Shown: positions 1 to 6,466 of the stretch, one piece after another | Position numbering within the stretch: the stretch's first letter is position 1 | How the letters are laid out: every line of letters starts with the position of its first letter | Origin: an uncultured Prevotellaceae bacterium | Lineage (GTDB): Bacteria; Bacteroidota; Bacteroidia; Bacteroidales; Bacteroidaceae | Reading direction: 5' to 3' | Length of the DNA: 6,775 nucleotides | Assembly (NCBI GenBank): GCA_902477365.1 | Contig: CABSGW010000144.1 | Span: 1-6,775 of the forward strand | Notes under the pieces: model-generated | The model's input: the letters and a program-made list of their open reading frames with translations, nothing else | Database searches by the model: none | What the model was told of the DNA's origin: nothing | Translations under genes and position numbers: made by a program

Positions 1-445
1 CACAACCCTGCCCTCCCGCCCTAGGCGACACGTAACAGGAAACAGCCTTAATATCAGCCACCGCATCGGCTGGACAACAGGGACATCCACACGCTTGCAT
101 TACTTCATAATCGGGAACATCATCTCCCATATAAAGTACTTCCTCATCGGCCAAATGGTATTTCGCAACCCACTCGCGATAGGTTTGAATTTTGATAGCA
201 CATCCCATGTAAACATCCTTTACACCGAGTCCTTCGTAACGCAAACGCACCGACGCAGCATTTCCTCCTGTGATGATGGCTACATGAATTCCTAATTTCA
301 CAGCCAACTGGATGGCATAACCATCCTTTATATTCACCGTGCGCATCGGCTCACCATGAGGATGCAGGGATATGGTCTCACAACTCAACACCCCATCCAC
401 ATCAAATGCGATTGCTTTTATTTTTGTCAAATCATAATTTATCAT
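1..445 (-). CDS. kdsC: KdsC-like HAD phosphatase (3-deoxy-D-manno-octulosonate 8-phosphate phosphatase), 3' end outside the window
   Basis: Cytoplasmic HAD-superfamily phosphatase expected to hydrolyse KDO-8-phosphate to KDO and phosphate, the step before CMP-KDO formation in lipopolysaccharide core synthesis. The sequence shows 148 codons from ATG at 445 running off the left edge. The family is about 165-175 residues, so roughly 20-25 C-terminal residues are missing. HAD motif I is DVDGVL (D15 and D17, nucleophile and acid/base), motif II is IITGGN around T59, a motif III lysine is probably K85, and motif IV is GDDVPD (D108, D109). The following GCPCCPADA and SPRAGGQGC stretches are typical of the compact, cap-less KdsC/YrbI subfamily. 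The start overlaps the stop of the upstream DUF2520 gene by ATGA, which fixes the start and implies translational coupling. The family call is firm. Exact substrate specificity is inferred from subfamily resemblance. Confidence 0.86.
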   Translation of the reverse strand, partial: MINYDLTKIKAIAFDVDGVLSCETISLHPHGEPMRTVNIKDGYAIQLAVKLGIHVAIITGGNAASVRLRYEGLGVKDVYMGCAIKIQTYREWVAKYHLADEEVLYMGDDVPDYEVMQACGCPCCPADAVADIKAVSCYVSPRAGGQGC

Positions 446-1242
446 GTATCTGTTTTTTTATACGCTTGCACTAAGCGATGAATGCTTTCACTCATCTGCA
501 CATACAAGGCATCAAGATCAAAACCGCCTGAAGCTAATAGGTCACGCTGTGTTGCCAATATATTTTCATCAAAACGAACAGCTGGACCAGTCTGCGCCCT
601 GACCGGCTCCAACTGATGCACCTTGGCAGCAGTCTCGTCAATAAGCGGCAACAATACTTCGAAAGGCATTCCCGAACGCGATAATATCTGCTGGGCCAAT
701 GCATAACAATGATTGGTAAAGTTGCAAGCAAACACCGCCGACAAATGTAGCCATTTGCGATGTTCCGAATCCAATTCGTACACGCTGGTAGTCAAACAGC
801 ATGCCAATGTCTTAAGTTGCTCCAGCAACTCTGGCGTACTGGCCTCTATAAAAAAAGGTATTGCTGTGCTATCCACATTGCGTGACGCTGAAAATGTCTG
901 GAGCGGGTAAAGCACGCCATACTGTTGCCACTTATAGGCAGTAAACACATCCATCGGAATACTGCCCGCGGTATGGACGATACGTTCACGCGTGGTCGTT
1001 GAAAGACTCAGCGCATCTAAGACTTCCGACAAGGCGTGATCTTTTACAGCAACCACATACAGATCCGCATCAGCATACAAATCCTGCAAACTTGTGGTAT
1101 AGGCACAGTGCAATTGTTCCGACAAGGCAATGGCCGACTCATCAGTCCGGCTGTAAACCTGACACACGTTGTGTTCTGTCCGCAACAGCGTTCTACCCAG
1201 CCAAGTAGCCAAATTGCCTGCACCTATCAATACGATGTTCAT
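442..1242 (-). CDS. Rossmann-like / DUF2520 domain protein (predicted NAD(P)-binding oxidoreductase)
   Basis: Predicted short dehydrogenase-like protein of 266 residues, the usual size for the Rossmann-like plus DUF2520 architecture. The N-terminal dinucleotide-binding fold opens immediately with IVLIGAGNLA (residues 3-12, a GxGxxA-type loop). The beta strand YVVAVKD (62-68) and the HTAGS turn (90-94) follow, as in F420-dependent NADP reductase-like and prephenate dehydrogenase-like folds. YPLQTFS (112-118) leads into the all-helical DUF2520 C-terminal half, with HLSAVFACNFTNH (166-178) and QTGPAVRFD (217-225) as its conserved blocks. No signal peptide or membrane span is visible, so it should be cytosolic. 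It overlaps the nitroreductase stop by ATGA on one side and the kdsC start by ATGA on the other, placing it in the middle of a coupled three-gene unit. No reaction is established for this family that I can name; substrate and pathway remain unknown. Confidence 0.85.
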   Translation of the reverse strand: MNIVLIGAGNLATWLGRTLLRTEHNVCQVYSRTDESAIALSEQLHCAYTTSLQDLYADADLYVVAVKDHALSEVLDALSLSTTTRERIVHTAGSIPMDVFTAYKWQQYGVLYPLQTFSASRNVDSTAIPFFIEASTPELLEQLKTLACCLTTSVYELDSEHRKWLHLSAVFACNFTNHCYALAQQILSRSGMPFEVLLPLIDETAAKVHQLEPVRAQTGPAVRFDENILATQRDLLASGGFDLDALYVQMSESIHRLVQAYKKTDT

Positions 1243-1775
1243 CGCTCTTCAAACCGGTTAATATGTAACTTCTCCCATTGCAACTTAGATTCATCCACAC
1301 TTTTTCGCTCCAACGCCTTGTGTCCTACCGCAATAATGGAAAGCACCTCATAGTGTTCGGGTAAGGCCAGCAGTTCACGTATGCTATCTGCTGCCGGCAT
1401 TCCATCCTGTCCCATCCGGTTGCGTACCTGTACCCAACATGCTCCCAGCCCCATATCTTCGGCCTGCAAAAGCAACATGGTAGATGCCACAGAGGTATCT
1501 TCAATCCAGACATCCGACAACAGTGGGTCGGCCACCACCACAACAGCCAACGGAGCACCGGCTACCAACTGCGCCCCAGCCGGTTTGCACTCTGACAACT
1601 GATGCAACAAGGTTTTATCGTCTACCAAGATGAATTGCCAAGGACGTACACTTTTTGAAGAAGGAGCCAAAAGAGCGGCTTTCATCAACTCCACCACTTC
1701 GTCTTGCGACAATTCCTCCTCGGTGTAGATACGTATGCTACGACGTTTTTTCGCCAAATCAATAAAAGACTCCAT
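1239..1775 (-). CDS. Nitroreductase family FMN-dependent oxidoreductase
   Basis: Small flavoprotein of the nitroreductase superfamily, expected to bind FMN as a homodimer and to reduce nitro compounds, quinones or an unknown physiological substrate with NAD(P)H. It has 178 residues, at the short end of the family. The N-terminal RRSIR (11-15) is the usual FMN-phosphate-contacting element. APSSKSVRPWQF (37-48) is the family's APSxxNxQPW-type motif, with R in place of the common Q. WIEDTSVASTMLLLQAEDMGLGACW (90-114) is the dimer-interface helix plus the flavin-contacting GLGxxW turn. IIAVGH (147-152) is the conserved C-terminal strand. The ATG at 1775 sits about 24 bases after a good TAnnTTTG element, and no Shine-Dalgarno is seen, as is usual in Bacteroidota. 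It is probably the first gene of a unit with the DUF2520 gene and kdsC, since its stop overlaps the next start. Substrate cannot be predicted. Confidence 0.88.
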   Translation of the reverse strand: MESFIDLAKKRRSIRIYTEEELSQDEVVELMKAALLAPSSKSVRPWQFILVDDKTLLHQLSECKPAGAQLVAGAPLAVVVVADPLLSDVWIEDTSVASTMLLLQAEDMGLGACWVQVRNRMGQDGMPAADSIRELLALPEHYEVLSIIAVGHKALERKSVDESKLQWEKLHINRFEER

Positions 1776-1799
1776 ATAAACTTTCTTTGCTTAATGAGA

Positions 1800-1807
1800 C
1801 AAACTTA
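1800..1807 (-). promoter_or_regulatory. Candidate Bacteroidota -7 promoter element for the nitroreductase-DUF2520-kdsC unit
   Basis: The minus strand reads TAAGTTTG here, an exact match to the TAnnTTTG -7 consensus of the primary sigma factor in Bacteroides. It lies about 24 bases before the nitroreductase ATG. I find no good TTTG -33 element 19-21 bases upstream, so support is partial. A 13-base inverted repeat (TTTCC-ACG-GGAAA on plus, 1813-1825) lies just upstream and could be an operator, though it is short enough to be chance. Confidence 0.4.
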
Positions 1808-1841
1808 CATATTTTCCACGGGAAAGGCTGTTCTTTCTTTC

Positions 1842-1869
1842 AAAAAAAACGTTATTCGTCAATGCGAAT
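1842..1869 (-). terminator. Weak intrinsic terminator candidate after the permease gene
   Basis: On the minus strand an inverted repeat ATTCG / CGAAT (1869-1865 and 1858-1854, 6-base loop) overlaps the permease stop codon. A run of eight T follows at 1849-1842. The stem is only five pairs with two GC pairs, so termination may be partial and some readthrough into the nitroreductase unit is possible. Confidence 0.35.
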
Positions 1870-3202
1870 CAATAAATTGGCTAAAATCGCGGTCAAGCCT
1901 CCTGTTGTTATACCTGAGGCAAAAATAGCCTGAATGGATGCTGGCAACTTACACAATATTTCAGGTACCAGCTCCACACTAAGTCCTAACGAGAAACTTA
2001 GCGCCATCACCAAGGTGGCCTTCCGGTTGATGGGCTGTGCGGCTATAATGCGGATACCCGCAGCAGCAACCGTACCAAACATGAGCAAAGTAGCCCCTCC
2101 CAATACCGGCTCGGGCATCAGCGAAAAGACGATTCCGACAATCGGAAAGATCCCCAAAAGAATCAAAAAGAGCGCAATGTAATATCCTACAAGCTGAACA
2201 TCTGGATCCTCGACGACGGCGGAGCTGAATCATACCATTGTTTTGAGCAAAAACAGAATTTGGAAACGAACAGAACACACCTGCTAGCATCGAATTAAAT
2301 CCATCGGCCAAAATGCCTCCCGAAGCCCTTTTAATGAACTTCTCGCCCTCAACAGGCTCACCCGAAATGAGCGAATTGGCCGTAATATCACCATAGGCCT
2401 CGATGGCAGTGATAAGAAATACCAGTCCTAAAGCAATAATGGAAGAGACATCAAAGCTAATACCATAACGAAACGGAATGGGAAAATGAAACAGTCCCCA
2501 GTTGGTCACAGAAGAAAAATCGACCATACCCATAAACCAGGCAACCGTATAACCAATAATCAACCCAATGACAATCGAACTCATACGTAAAAAACGATTT
2601 GAGCTGCGATTAAAAAACAGAATCAGTACCAATACCAATGCGGCCAAACCGATGTAACGAAAACTTCCAAACGAACCGTCTGCCTGAGCCGCGGTACCGC
2701 CACCGCAAGCCACAATTCCGACTTTAATCAGGCTCATACCAATAAGCGTCACTACTATGCCCGAAACCAACGGAGTTATGATGCGCCGTGTATACTTCAG
2801 TAAACGGCTGACAATCATCTCCACCGTAGAAGCGGCGATACACGATCCGAAAATAACAGGTAGCCCGCCCAACATTCCGGCTGAAATAATAGGTCCTATA
2901 AAGGAAAAACTTGTACCCTGCACACACAAGAGTCCCGTACCTAAACCACCAAAGCGGCGGCACTGGATATACGTGGAAATACCAGATACAAACAGAGCCA
3001 TCGACACCAAATAACCGGTTGTTTCAAGATCAAGTACCAAAGCACCTGCTATGATCAGAGGAGGGGTTACAATAGCTACAAAAATGGCTAGAAGATGCTG
3101 TAATGCGGCAAAAAGAGCCTCACGCAAAGGCGGACGTTCTTCCAGACCATAAATCAAGCCATCAGCAGCTGTTTTCTTATCTTGCTTGTTAGACTGTTCC
3201 AT
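1852..3202 (-). pseudogene. NCS2 family xanthine/uracil permease, frameshifted at a 31-base anomalous patch
   Basis: Inner-membrane proton symporter of the NCS2 (NAT) family, by context importing xanthine or a related purine for Xpt. From ATG at 3202 the frame is normal to residue 327. It has QH at 35-36 in TM1, GTSFSF (96-101) in TM3, and the substrate/proton residues E268 and D272 (IEAYGD), D300 and Q320-N321 (QNNG). These are offset by a constant four from E272, D276, D304, Q324 and N325 of E. coli XanQ. After IQL (codon ending at 2222) the frame degenerates into arginine- and cysteine-rich residues and stops at 1979, giving a 407-residue product. The true C-terminus resumes in another frame at VGYYIALFLI (from 2190) and continues through EPVLGGATLLMFGTVAAAG to the stop at 1852, 112 residues. 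A repaired gene would encode about 446 residues, normal for the family. The start overlaps the xpt stop by one base (TGATG). It is either a genuinely broken gene or a sequence error; the rest of both halves looks well conserved, which suggests a recent event. Confidence 0.85.
2191..2221. other. Anomalous GC-rich patch at the permease frameshift, bounded by a 7-base direct repeat
   Basis: Family members normally have about seven codons (TGVASRY-like) between IQL and VGY in TM10; here there are 31 bases. The patch is clearly richer in G+C than its flanks, contains a GGATCC hexamer (2204-2209), and none of its three minus-strand frames gives the expected residues. AGCTGAA occurs at 2192-2198 inside the patch and again at 2223-2229 in the native flank, a possible microhomology. 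On the plus strand 2191-2223 reads KLNIWILDDGG with GC-ending codons, resembling the first catalytic aspartate motif of GT2/cellulose-synthase enzymes. The length mismatch is directly visible; the foreign origin is inference. Confidence 0.6.
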
Positions 3203-3768
3203 CAGCGCACACGTATCTCACAATTCTCCAAACTTTCGATTATCGCCAAAGACTCTACCTTCATACCTAAAGCCCGCAACTCATCGCCTCCATGCTGAAA
3301 AGCTTTCTCTATGATAAAACCCATACCCAACAGCTCTGCACCAGCCTGCTGTACAAGATCTATCATTCCTTTTGCGGCATTGCCATTTGCCAAAAAATCA
3401 TCAATGAAGAGGACTTTATCGCCCGCACACAGAAAATCTTTACTTACACATACATTGTATGAACGTTGCTTGGTAAACGAATAAACCGAAGTAGACAACA
3501 TGTTTTCCATTGTGCTCGGCATTTTCTTCTTGGCAAACACCACGGGCAGTTCCAACAGGTAACCCACCATAATGGCAGGTGCAATACCACTTGCTTCTAC
3601 TGTGATTACCTTGTTGATTGGTGCATTGGCAAAACGCCGTACAAATTCCACACCAATTGATTTCATCAAGATAGGATCCATTTGATGATTGATAAAATTG
3701 TCTACCTTCAGAATACCGCCAGGGAAACAGCGGCCATCACGCAAAATACGTTCTTTCAATAATTTCAT
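3202..3768 (-). CDS. xpt: Xanthine phosphoribosyltransferase
   Basis: Cytosolic type I phosphoribosyltransferase that converts xanthine plus PRPP to XMP and pyrophosphate in purine salvage. The 188-residue length matches the B. subtilis-type Xpt (about 190). The N-terminal hood ILKVDNFINHQMDP (19-32) is characteristic of Xpt and separates it from adenine and orotate enzymes. EASGIAPAIMVGYLL (58-72) is the pyrophosphate/flexible-loop region. VLFIDDFLANGNA (119-131) is the 13-residue PRPP-binding signature with D123-D124. The C-terminal FIIEKAFQHGG (151-161) is also typical. The gene leads the operon, and its TGA overlaps the permease ATG by one base, the classic xpt-permease salvage arrangement. 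In Firmicutes such operons carry a purine riboswitch; here the predicted leader is only about 30 bases, so that control is not present. The gene looks intact, unlike its partner permease. Confidence 0.95.
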   Translation of the reverse strand: MKLLKERILRDGRCFPGGILKVDNFINHQMDPILMKSIGVEFVRRFANAPINKVITVEASGIAPAIMVGYLLELPVVFAKKKMPSTMENMLSTSVYSFTKQRSYNVCVSKDFLCAGDKVLFIDDFLANGNAAKGMIDLVQQAGAELLGMGFIIEKAFQHGGDELRALGMKVESLAIIESLENCEIRVR

Positions 3769-3973
3769 ACCGGGTTGATTTCTTGGATTTTTCTAAAATG
3801 AAGTTGCAAAATTACGAGTTTTTTTTGGCTTTTAAGTATTCTCTATTCGCTTTTCGGCCTATCGCCACAAGCTAATCAGACAAAAACAGAAATAAATATG
3901 TAACTTCGCATACGTAAAAAGCCTTTCGGCCGTTTTAGTTTAAAAACAACATCTGCAAGTTGCTCACAATTCA
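3769..3973. promoter_or_regulatory. Divergent intergenic region between xpt and the TonB-dependent receptor
   Basis: A 205-bp AT-rich region with no ORF separates the divergently read xpt and receptor genes, so it must hold both promoters. The xpt side has a good -7 match at 3807-3814. The best receptor-side match is TAACTTCG at 3901-3908 (one mismatch to TAnnTTTG), about 65 bases before the ATG, without a recognisable -33 box. TTTCGGCC occurs twice in direct orientation, around 3852-3859 and 3923-3930, which may be a shared regulatory site or chance. Confidence 0.5.
3807..3814 (-). promoter_or_regulatory. Candidate Bacteroidota -7 promoter element for xpt
   Basis: The minus strand reads TAATTTTG, an exact TAnnTTTG match, 38 bases before the xpt ATG. 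The upstream region carries an A-tract of eight (minus strand), but no good TTTG -33 element at 19-21 bases. It would give a leader of roughly 30 bases. Confidence 0.45.
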
Positions 3974-6373
3974 ATGAAAGCATATCCCATACATTATATA
4001 TTGATTTCCATCGTCATGCTTCTCATGGGAACAGAGTCATTAAAAGCTCAGAACACCGTAAAGATAAAGGGGACTATAACCGACGAGAAAGGCAGTCCGA
4101 TGGAACTGGTTATTGTACGTATCGAAAACAGTGCGGCAAGTACGTTATCAAACCTGAAGGGACACTATACACTCTCTTGCGCCAGCACAGACAGCGTGGT
4201 CGTTGTATTCTCACAAATGGGATATCAAATCAAAAAAAGAGTACTTCGTAATCCTGTAGATTCCGTACGTATCGACATGAAGATGATTCCAACGGATATT
4301 CTATTGGGAGAAACCGGTGTACGCGGTTCAGGCGTGCAAAGCGGATCAACCCAACGCATCTCTCCGAAACAGAGCAAGCTGGCTCCCAACATGACAGGTA
4401 ATGCCGTTGAAGAACTAATCGCCACACAAGCCGGAGTGAGTACACACAACGAACTTAGCTCGCAATACAATGTGCGCGGAGGTAGTTTCGACGAGAACAG
4501 CGTGTATCTGAATGGCATTGAAATTTATCGCCCATTACTCATACGTTCCGGTCAACAAGAAGGCTTAAGCATTATCAACAGCGACATGGTTGAAAGTATC
4601 GGCTTCTCGGCCGGTGGATTTGAGGCAAAATATGGTGATAAGATGTCATCGGTACTTGACATCACCTACAAAAAGCCACAGGCCTTCGAAGCTTCGGCAT
4701 CTGCCAGTTTATTGGGAGCAAGCGTGTATGCCGGATTCGGTAACCAGCAATTCAGTATGATGAACAGTATCCGCTATAAAACCACCCAATATCTTTTGGG
4801 ATCAATGGATACCGAAGGAGAATACCGACCCAAATTTCTCGATTACCAAACTTATATCAGCTGGCGTCCCAACACTCGCTGGTCATTGGATTTTATCGGC
4901 AACATCTCTGATAATCATTACAAATTCGTCCCCTCTAATCGTGAAACGTCTTTTGGTACAATCGAAGATACAAAGTCATTTATTGTCTACTTCGATGGAC
5001 AAGAAAAGGATTATTTCCGTACTTATTTTGGCTCTATAGGTATCACACGCCACTTTGGCAAAACAACCGAAATTGGTTTGCAGGCATCGGCTTACTCCAC
5101 GCGTGAACAAGAGACATACGACATCCAAGGACAATATTGGTTGAACGAAGCCACGACACAAGAACAATTAGGTGTAGGCACTTATCGGGAACATGCGCGC
5201 AACTACTTAACAGCCGATGTAGTAAATTTGCAACTAAGATGGAACAAGAAATGGAACAATAACACCTTACAGTCTGCCATAAACTGGAAAAGTGAGAAAG
5301 TAAAGGAAAATAGTACAGAATGGGAAATGCGCGATTCATCGGGTTATTCCATTCCGCACAAGCCAGATAGATTAGATCTATTTTATAGTCTCAGATCCAA
5401 AAATGAAACCAGCAGTAACCGGATCGAGGCTTATCTACAGAACACGCAACGTGTTCTTTCTAAAATTGGCTTGTTCACATTAAACTACGGACTACGCTTC
5501 TCATACTGGGATTGGAACGGAGAATCACTCATCAGCCCCCGCTTTTCAGTGGGTCTGATACCGACCTTTGACGATCGCTTCACATTTCGGTTTGCTACCG
5601 GTTTATATTATCAAGCTCCGTTCTACAAGGAATTGCGCGACACAACAACTATTGAAGGAAATACCATTGTTCGCCTGAACAAGGACATCAAATCACAACG
5701 ATCCATCCATTTTGTATTGGGAGGAGATTACCAATTCCGTTTGGGTAACCGTCCTTTCAAATTTACCACAGAGGCCTACTATAAGTCCCTGAACAACCTA
5801 ATCCCTTATACCGTCAACAATGTGCGTGTCGTATATCATGGGAAAAACCTTAGTAGCGGATATGCTACAGGAATAGATTTCAAGTTATTCGGAGAATTTG
5901 TTCCTGGCACAGACTCGTGGATTACTTTCTCATTGATGTCAACCAAAGAGAAGCTACACGGAAAGTGGATACCCAGACCTACAGATCAACGCTACAACCT
6001 ATCTCTATTCTTTACCGACTATTTTCCAGGAACCGACCGGTGGCGTATGACATTAAAGGCTGCTTTTGCCGACGGCTTGCCATTCGGAGTTCCCCACGCA
6101 GGGCCGGAGAAACAAAATTTCCGTGCTCCTGCTTACAAACGAATAGACATGGGGCTGAGTTATCGCTTATTAAACAATGAAGAACGTACTATGCAACATA
6201 GCATGTCACGTTATATCAAAAATATATGGCTGGGATTAGACGTATTCAATGTATTTGACATTAACAATGTAAACTCTTATTATTGGGTTACAGACGTGAC
6301 TAATCAACAATTTGCTGTGCCAAACTATTTGACAGGGAGACAGCTGAACGCACGCCTTTTAATTGAACTCTAA
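3974..6373 (+). CDS. TonB-dependent outer-membrane receptor with N-terminal carboxypeptidase-regulatory-like domain
   Basis: A 799-residue outer-membrane active transporter that would take up a ligand through a gated 22-strand beta barrel, powered by TonB-ExbBD. Residues 1-25 are a Sec signal peptide (hydrophobic YILISIVMLLMG, likely cut after LKA before QN). Residues about 28-105 form the Bacteroidota carboxypeptidase-regulatory-like beta-sandwich (KIKGTITDEKGSPM, FSQMGY). LLGETGVRG (110-118) occupies the place of the usual ExVVVTG-type segment before the plug. The plug spans about 130-232 (VEELIATQAGV, YNVRGGSFDENSVYLNGIEIY, GGFEAKYGDKMSSVLDI), and the rest is barrel strands, including GLSYRLLNNEE and the late NVFDINNVNSY block. 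The chain ends in ARLLIEL, with leucine rather than the usual aromatic residue. No SusD or other partner gene follows, so it is not a standard SusCD pair and is shorter than typical SusC (about 1000). The ligand is unknown. No Shine-Dalgarno precedes the ATG, as is common in this phylum. Confidence 0.92.
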   Translation: MKAYPIHYILISIVMLLMGTESLKAQNTVKIKGTITDEKGSPMELVIVRIENSAASTLSNLKGHYTLSCASTDSVVVVFSQMGYQIKKRVLRNPVDSVRIDMKMIPTDILLGETGVRGSGVQSGSTQRISPKQSKLAPNMTGNAVEELIATQAGVSTHNELSSQYNVRGGSFDENSVYLNGIEIYRPLLIRSGQQEGLSIINSDMVESIGFSAGGFEAKYGDKMSSVLDITYKKPQAFEASASASLLGASVYAGFGNQQFSMMNSIRYKTTQYLLGSMDTEGEYRPKFLDYQTYISWRPNTRWSLDFIGNISDNHYKFVPSNRETSFGTIEDTKSFIVYFDGQEKDYFRTYFGSIGITRHFGKTTEIGLQASAYSTREQETYDIQGQYWLNEATTQEQLGVGTYREHARNYLTADVVNLQLRWNKKWNNNTLQSAINWKSEKVKENSTEWEMRDSSGYSIPHKPDRLDLFYSLRSKNETSSNRIEAYLQNTQRVLSKIGLFTLNYGLRFSYWDWNGESLISPRFSVGLIPTFDDRFTFRFATGLYYQAPFYKELRDTTTIEGNTIVRLNKDIKSQRSIHFVLGGDYQFRLGNRPFKFTTEAYYKSLNNLIPYTVNNVRVVYHGKNLSSGYATGIDFKLFGEFVPGTDSWITFSLMSTKEKLHGKWIPRPTDQRYNLSLFFTDYFPGTDRWRMTLKAAFADGLPFGVPHAGPEKQNFRAPAYKRIDMGLSYRLLNNEERTMQHSMSRYIKNIWLGLDVFNVFDINNVNSYYWVTDVTNQQFAVPNYLTGRQLNARLLIEL

Positions 6374-6425
6374 TATAGAGAAGTCTTCACTTAGGCTATA
6401 AACATCCACAGACCTATTGAAAACT

Positions 6426-6466
6426 AAGGCTATTTTTTTTCATTGAAATCAGCCTTTTCTTTTTCC
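6426..6466 (+). terminator. Candidate terminator for the TonB-dependent receptor
   Basis: The stem AAGGCT (6426-6431) pairs with AGCCTT (6451-6456) and runs straight into a T-rich tract (TTTTCTTTTTCC). The 19-base loop contains its own small inverted repeat, TTTC-ATT-GAAA. It lies about 53 bases after the receptor stop. The short six-pair stem and long loop keep this at moderate confidence. Confidence 0.5.

Noticed and set aside
95..295. Plus-strand 66-codon open frame opposite kdsC
   Set aside because: It is antisense to the clear KdsC catalytic motifs and shows no protein-like composition.
2150..2260. Programmed ribosomal frameshifting as an explanation for the split permease frame
   Set aside because: No slippery heptamer or downstream stem is visible, and the patch differs from the family in length and residues, so slipping frames would not restore the conserved segment.
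3769..3900. Purine riboswitch upstream of xpt
   Set aside because: No three-way-junction aptamer sequence is recognisable on the minus strand, and the likely promoter leaves only about 30 bases of leader.
3915..3940. Hairpin around the GCC-TTTC-GGC sequence with A- and T-rich arms in the receptor leader
   Set aside because: Only three consecutive GC pairs, with mismatches before the A/T arms. It is too weak to call a terminator or attenuator.
5917..6180. Plus-strand 87-codon open frame inside the receptor gene
   Set aside because: It lies wholly within the well-supported receptor barrel in another frame and has no domain-like features.
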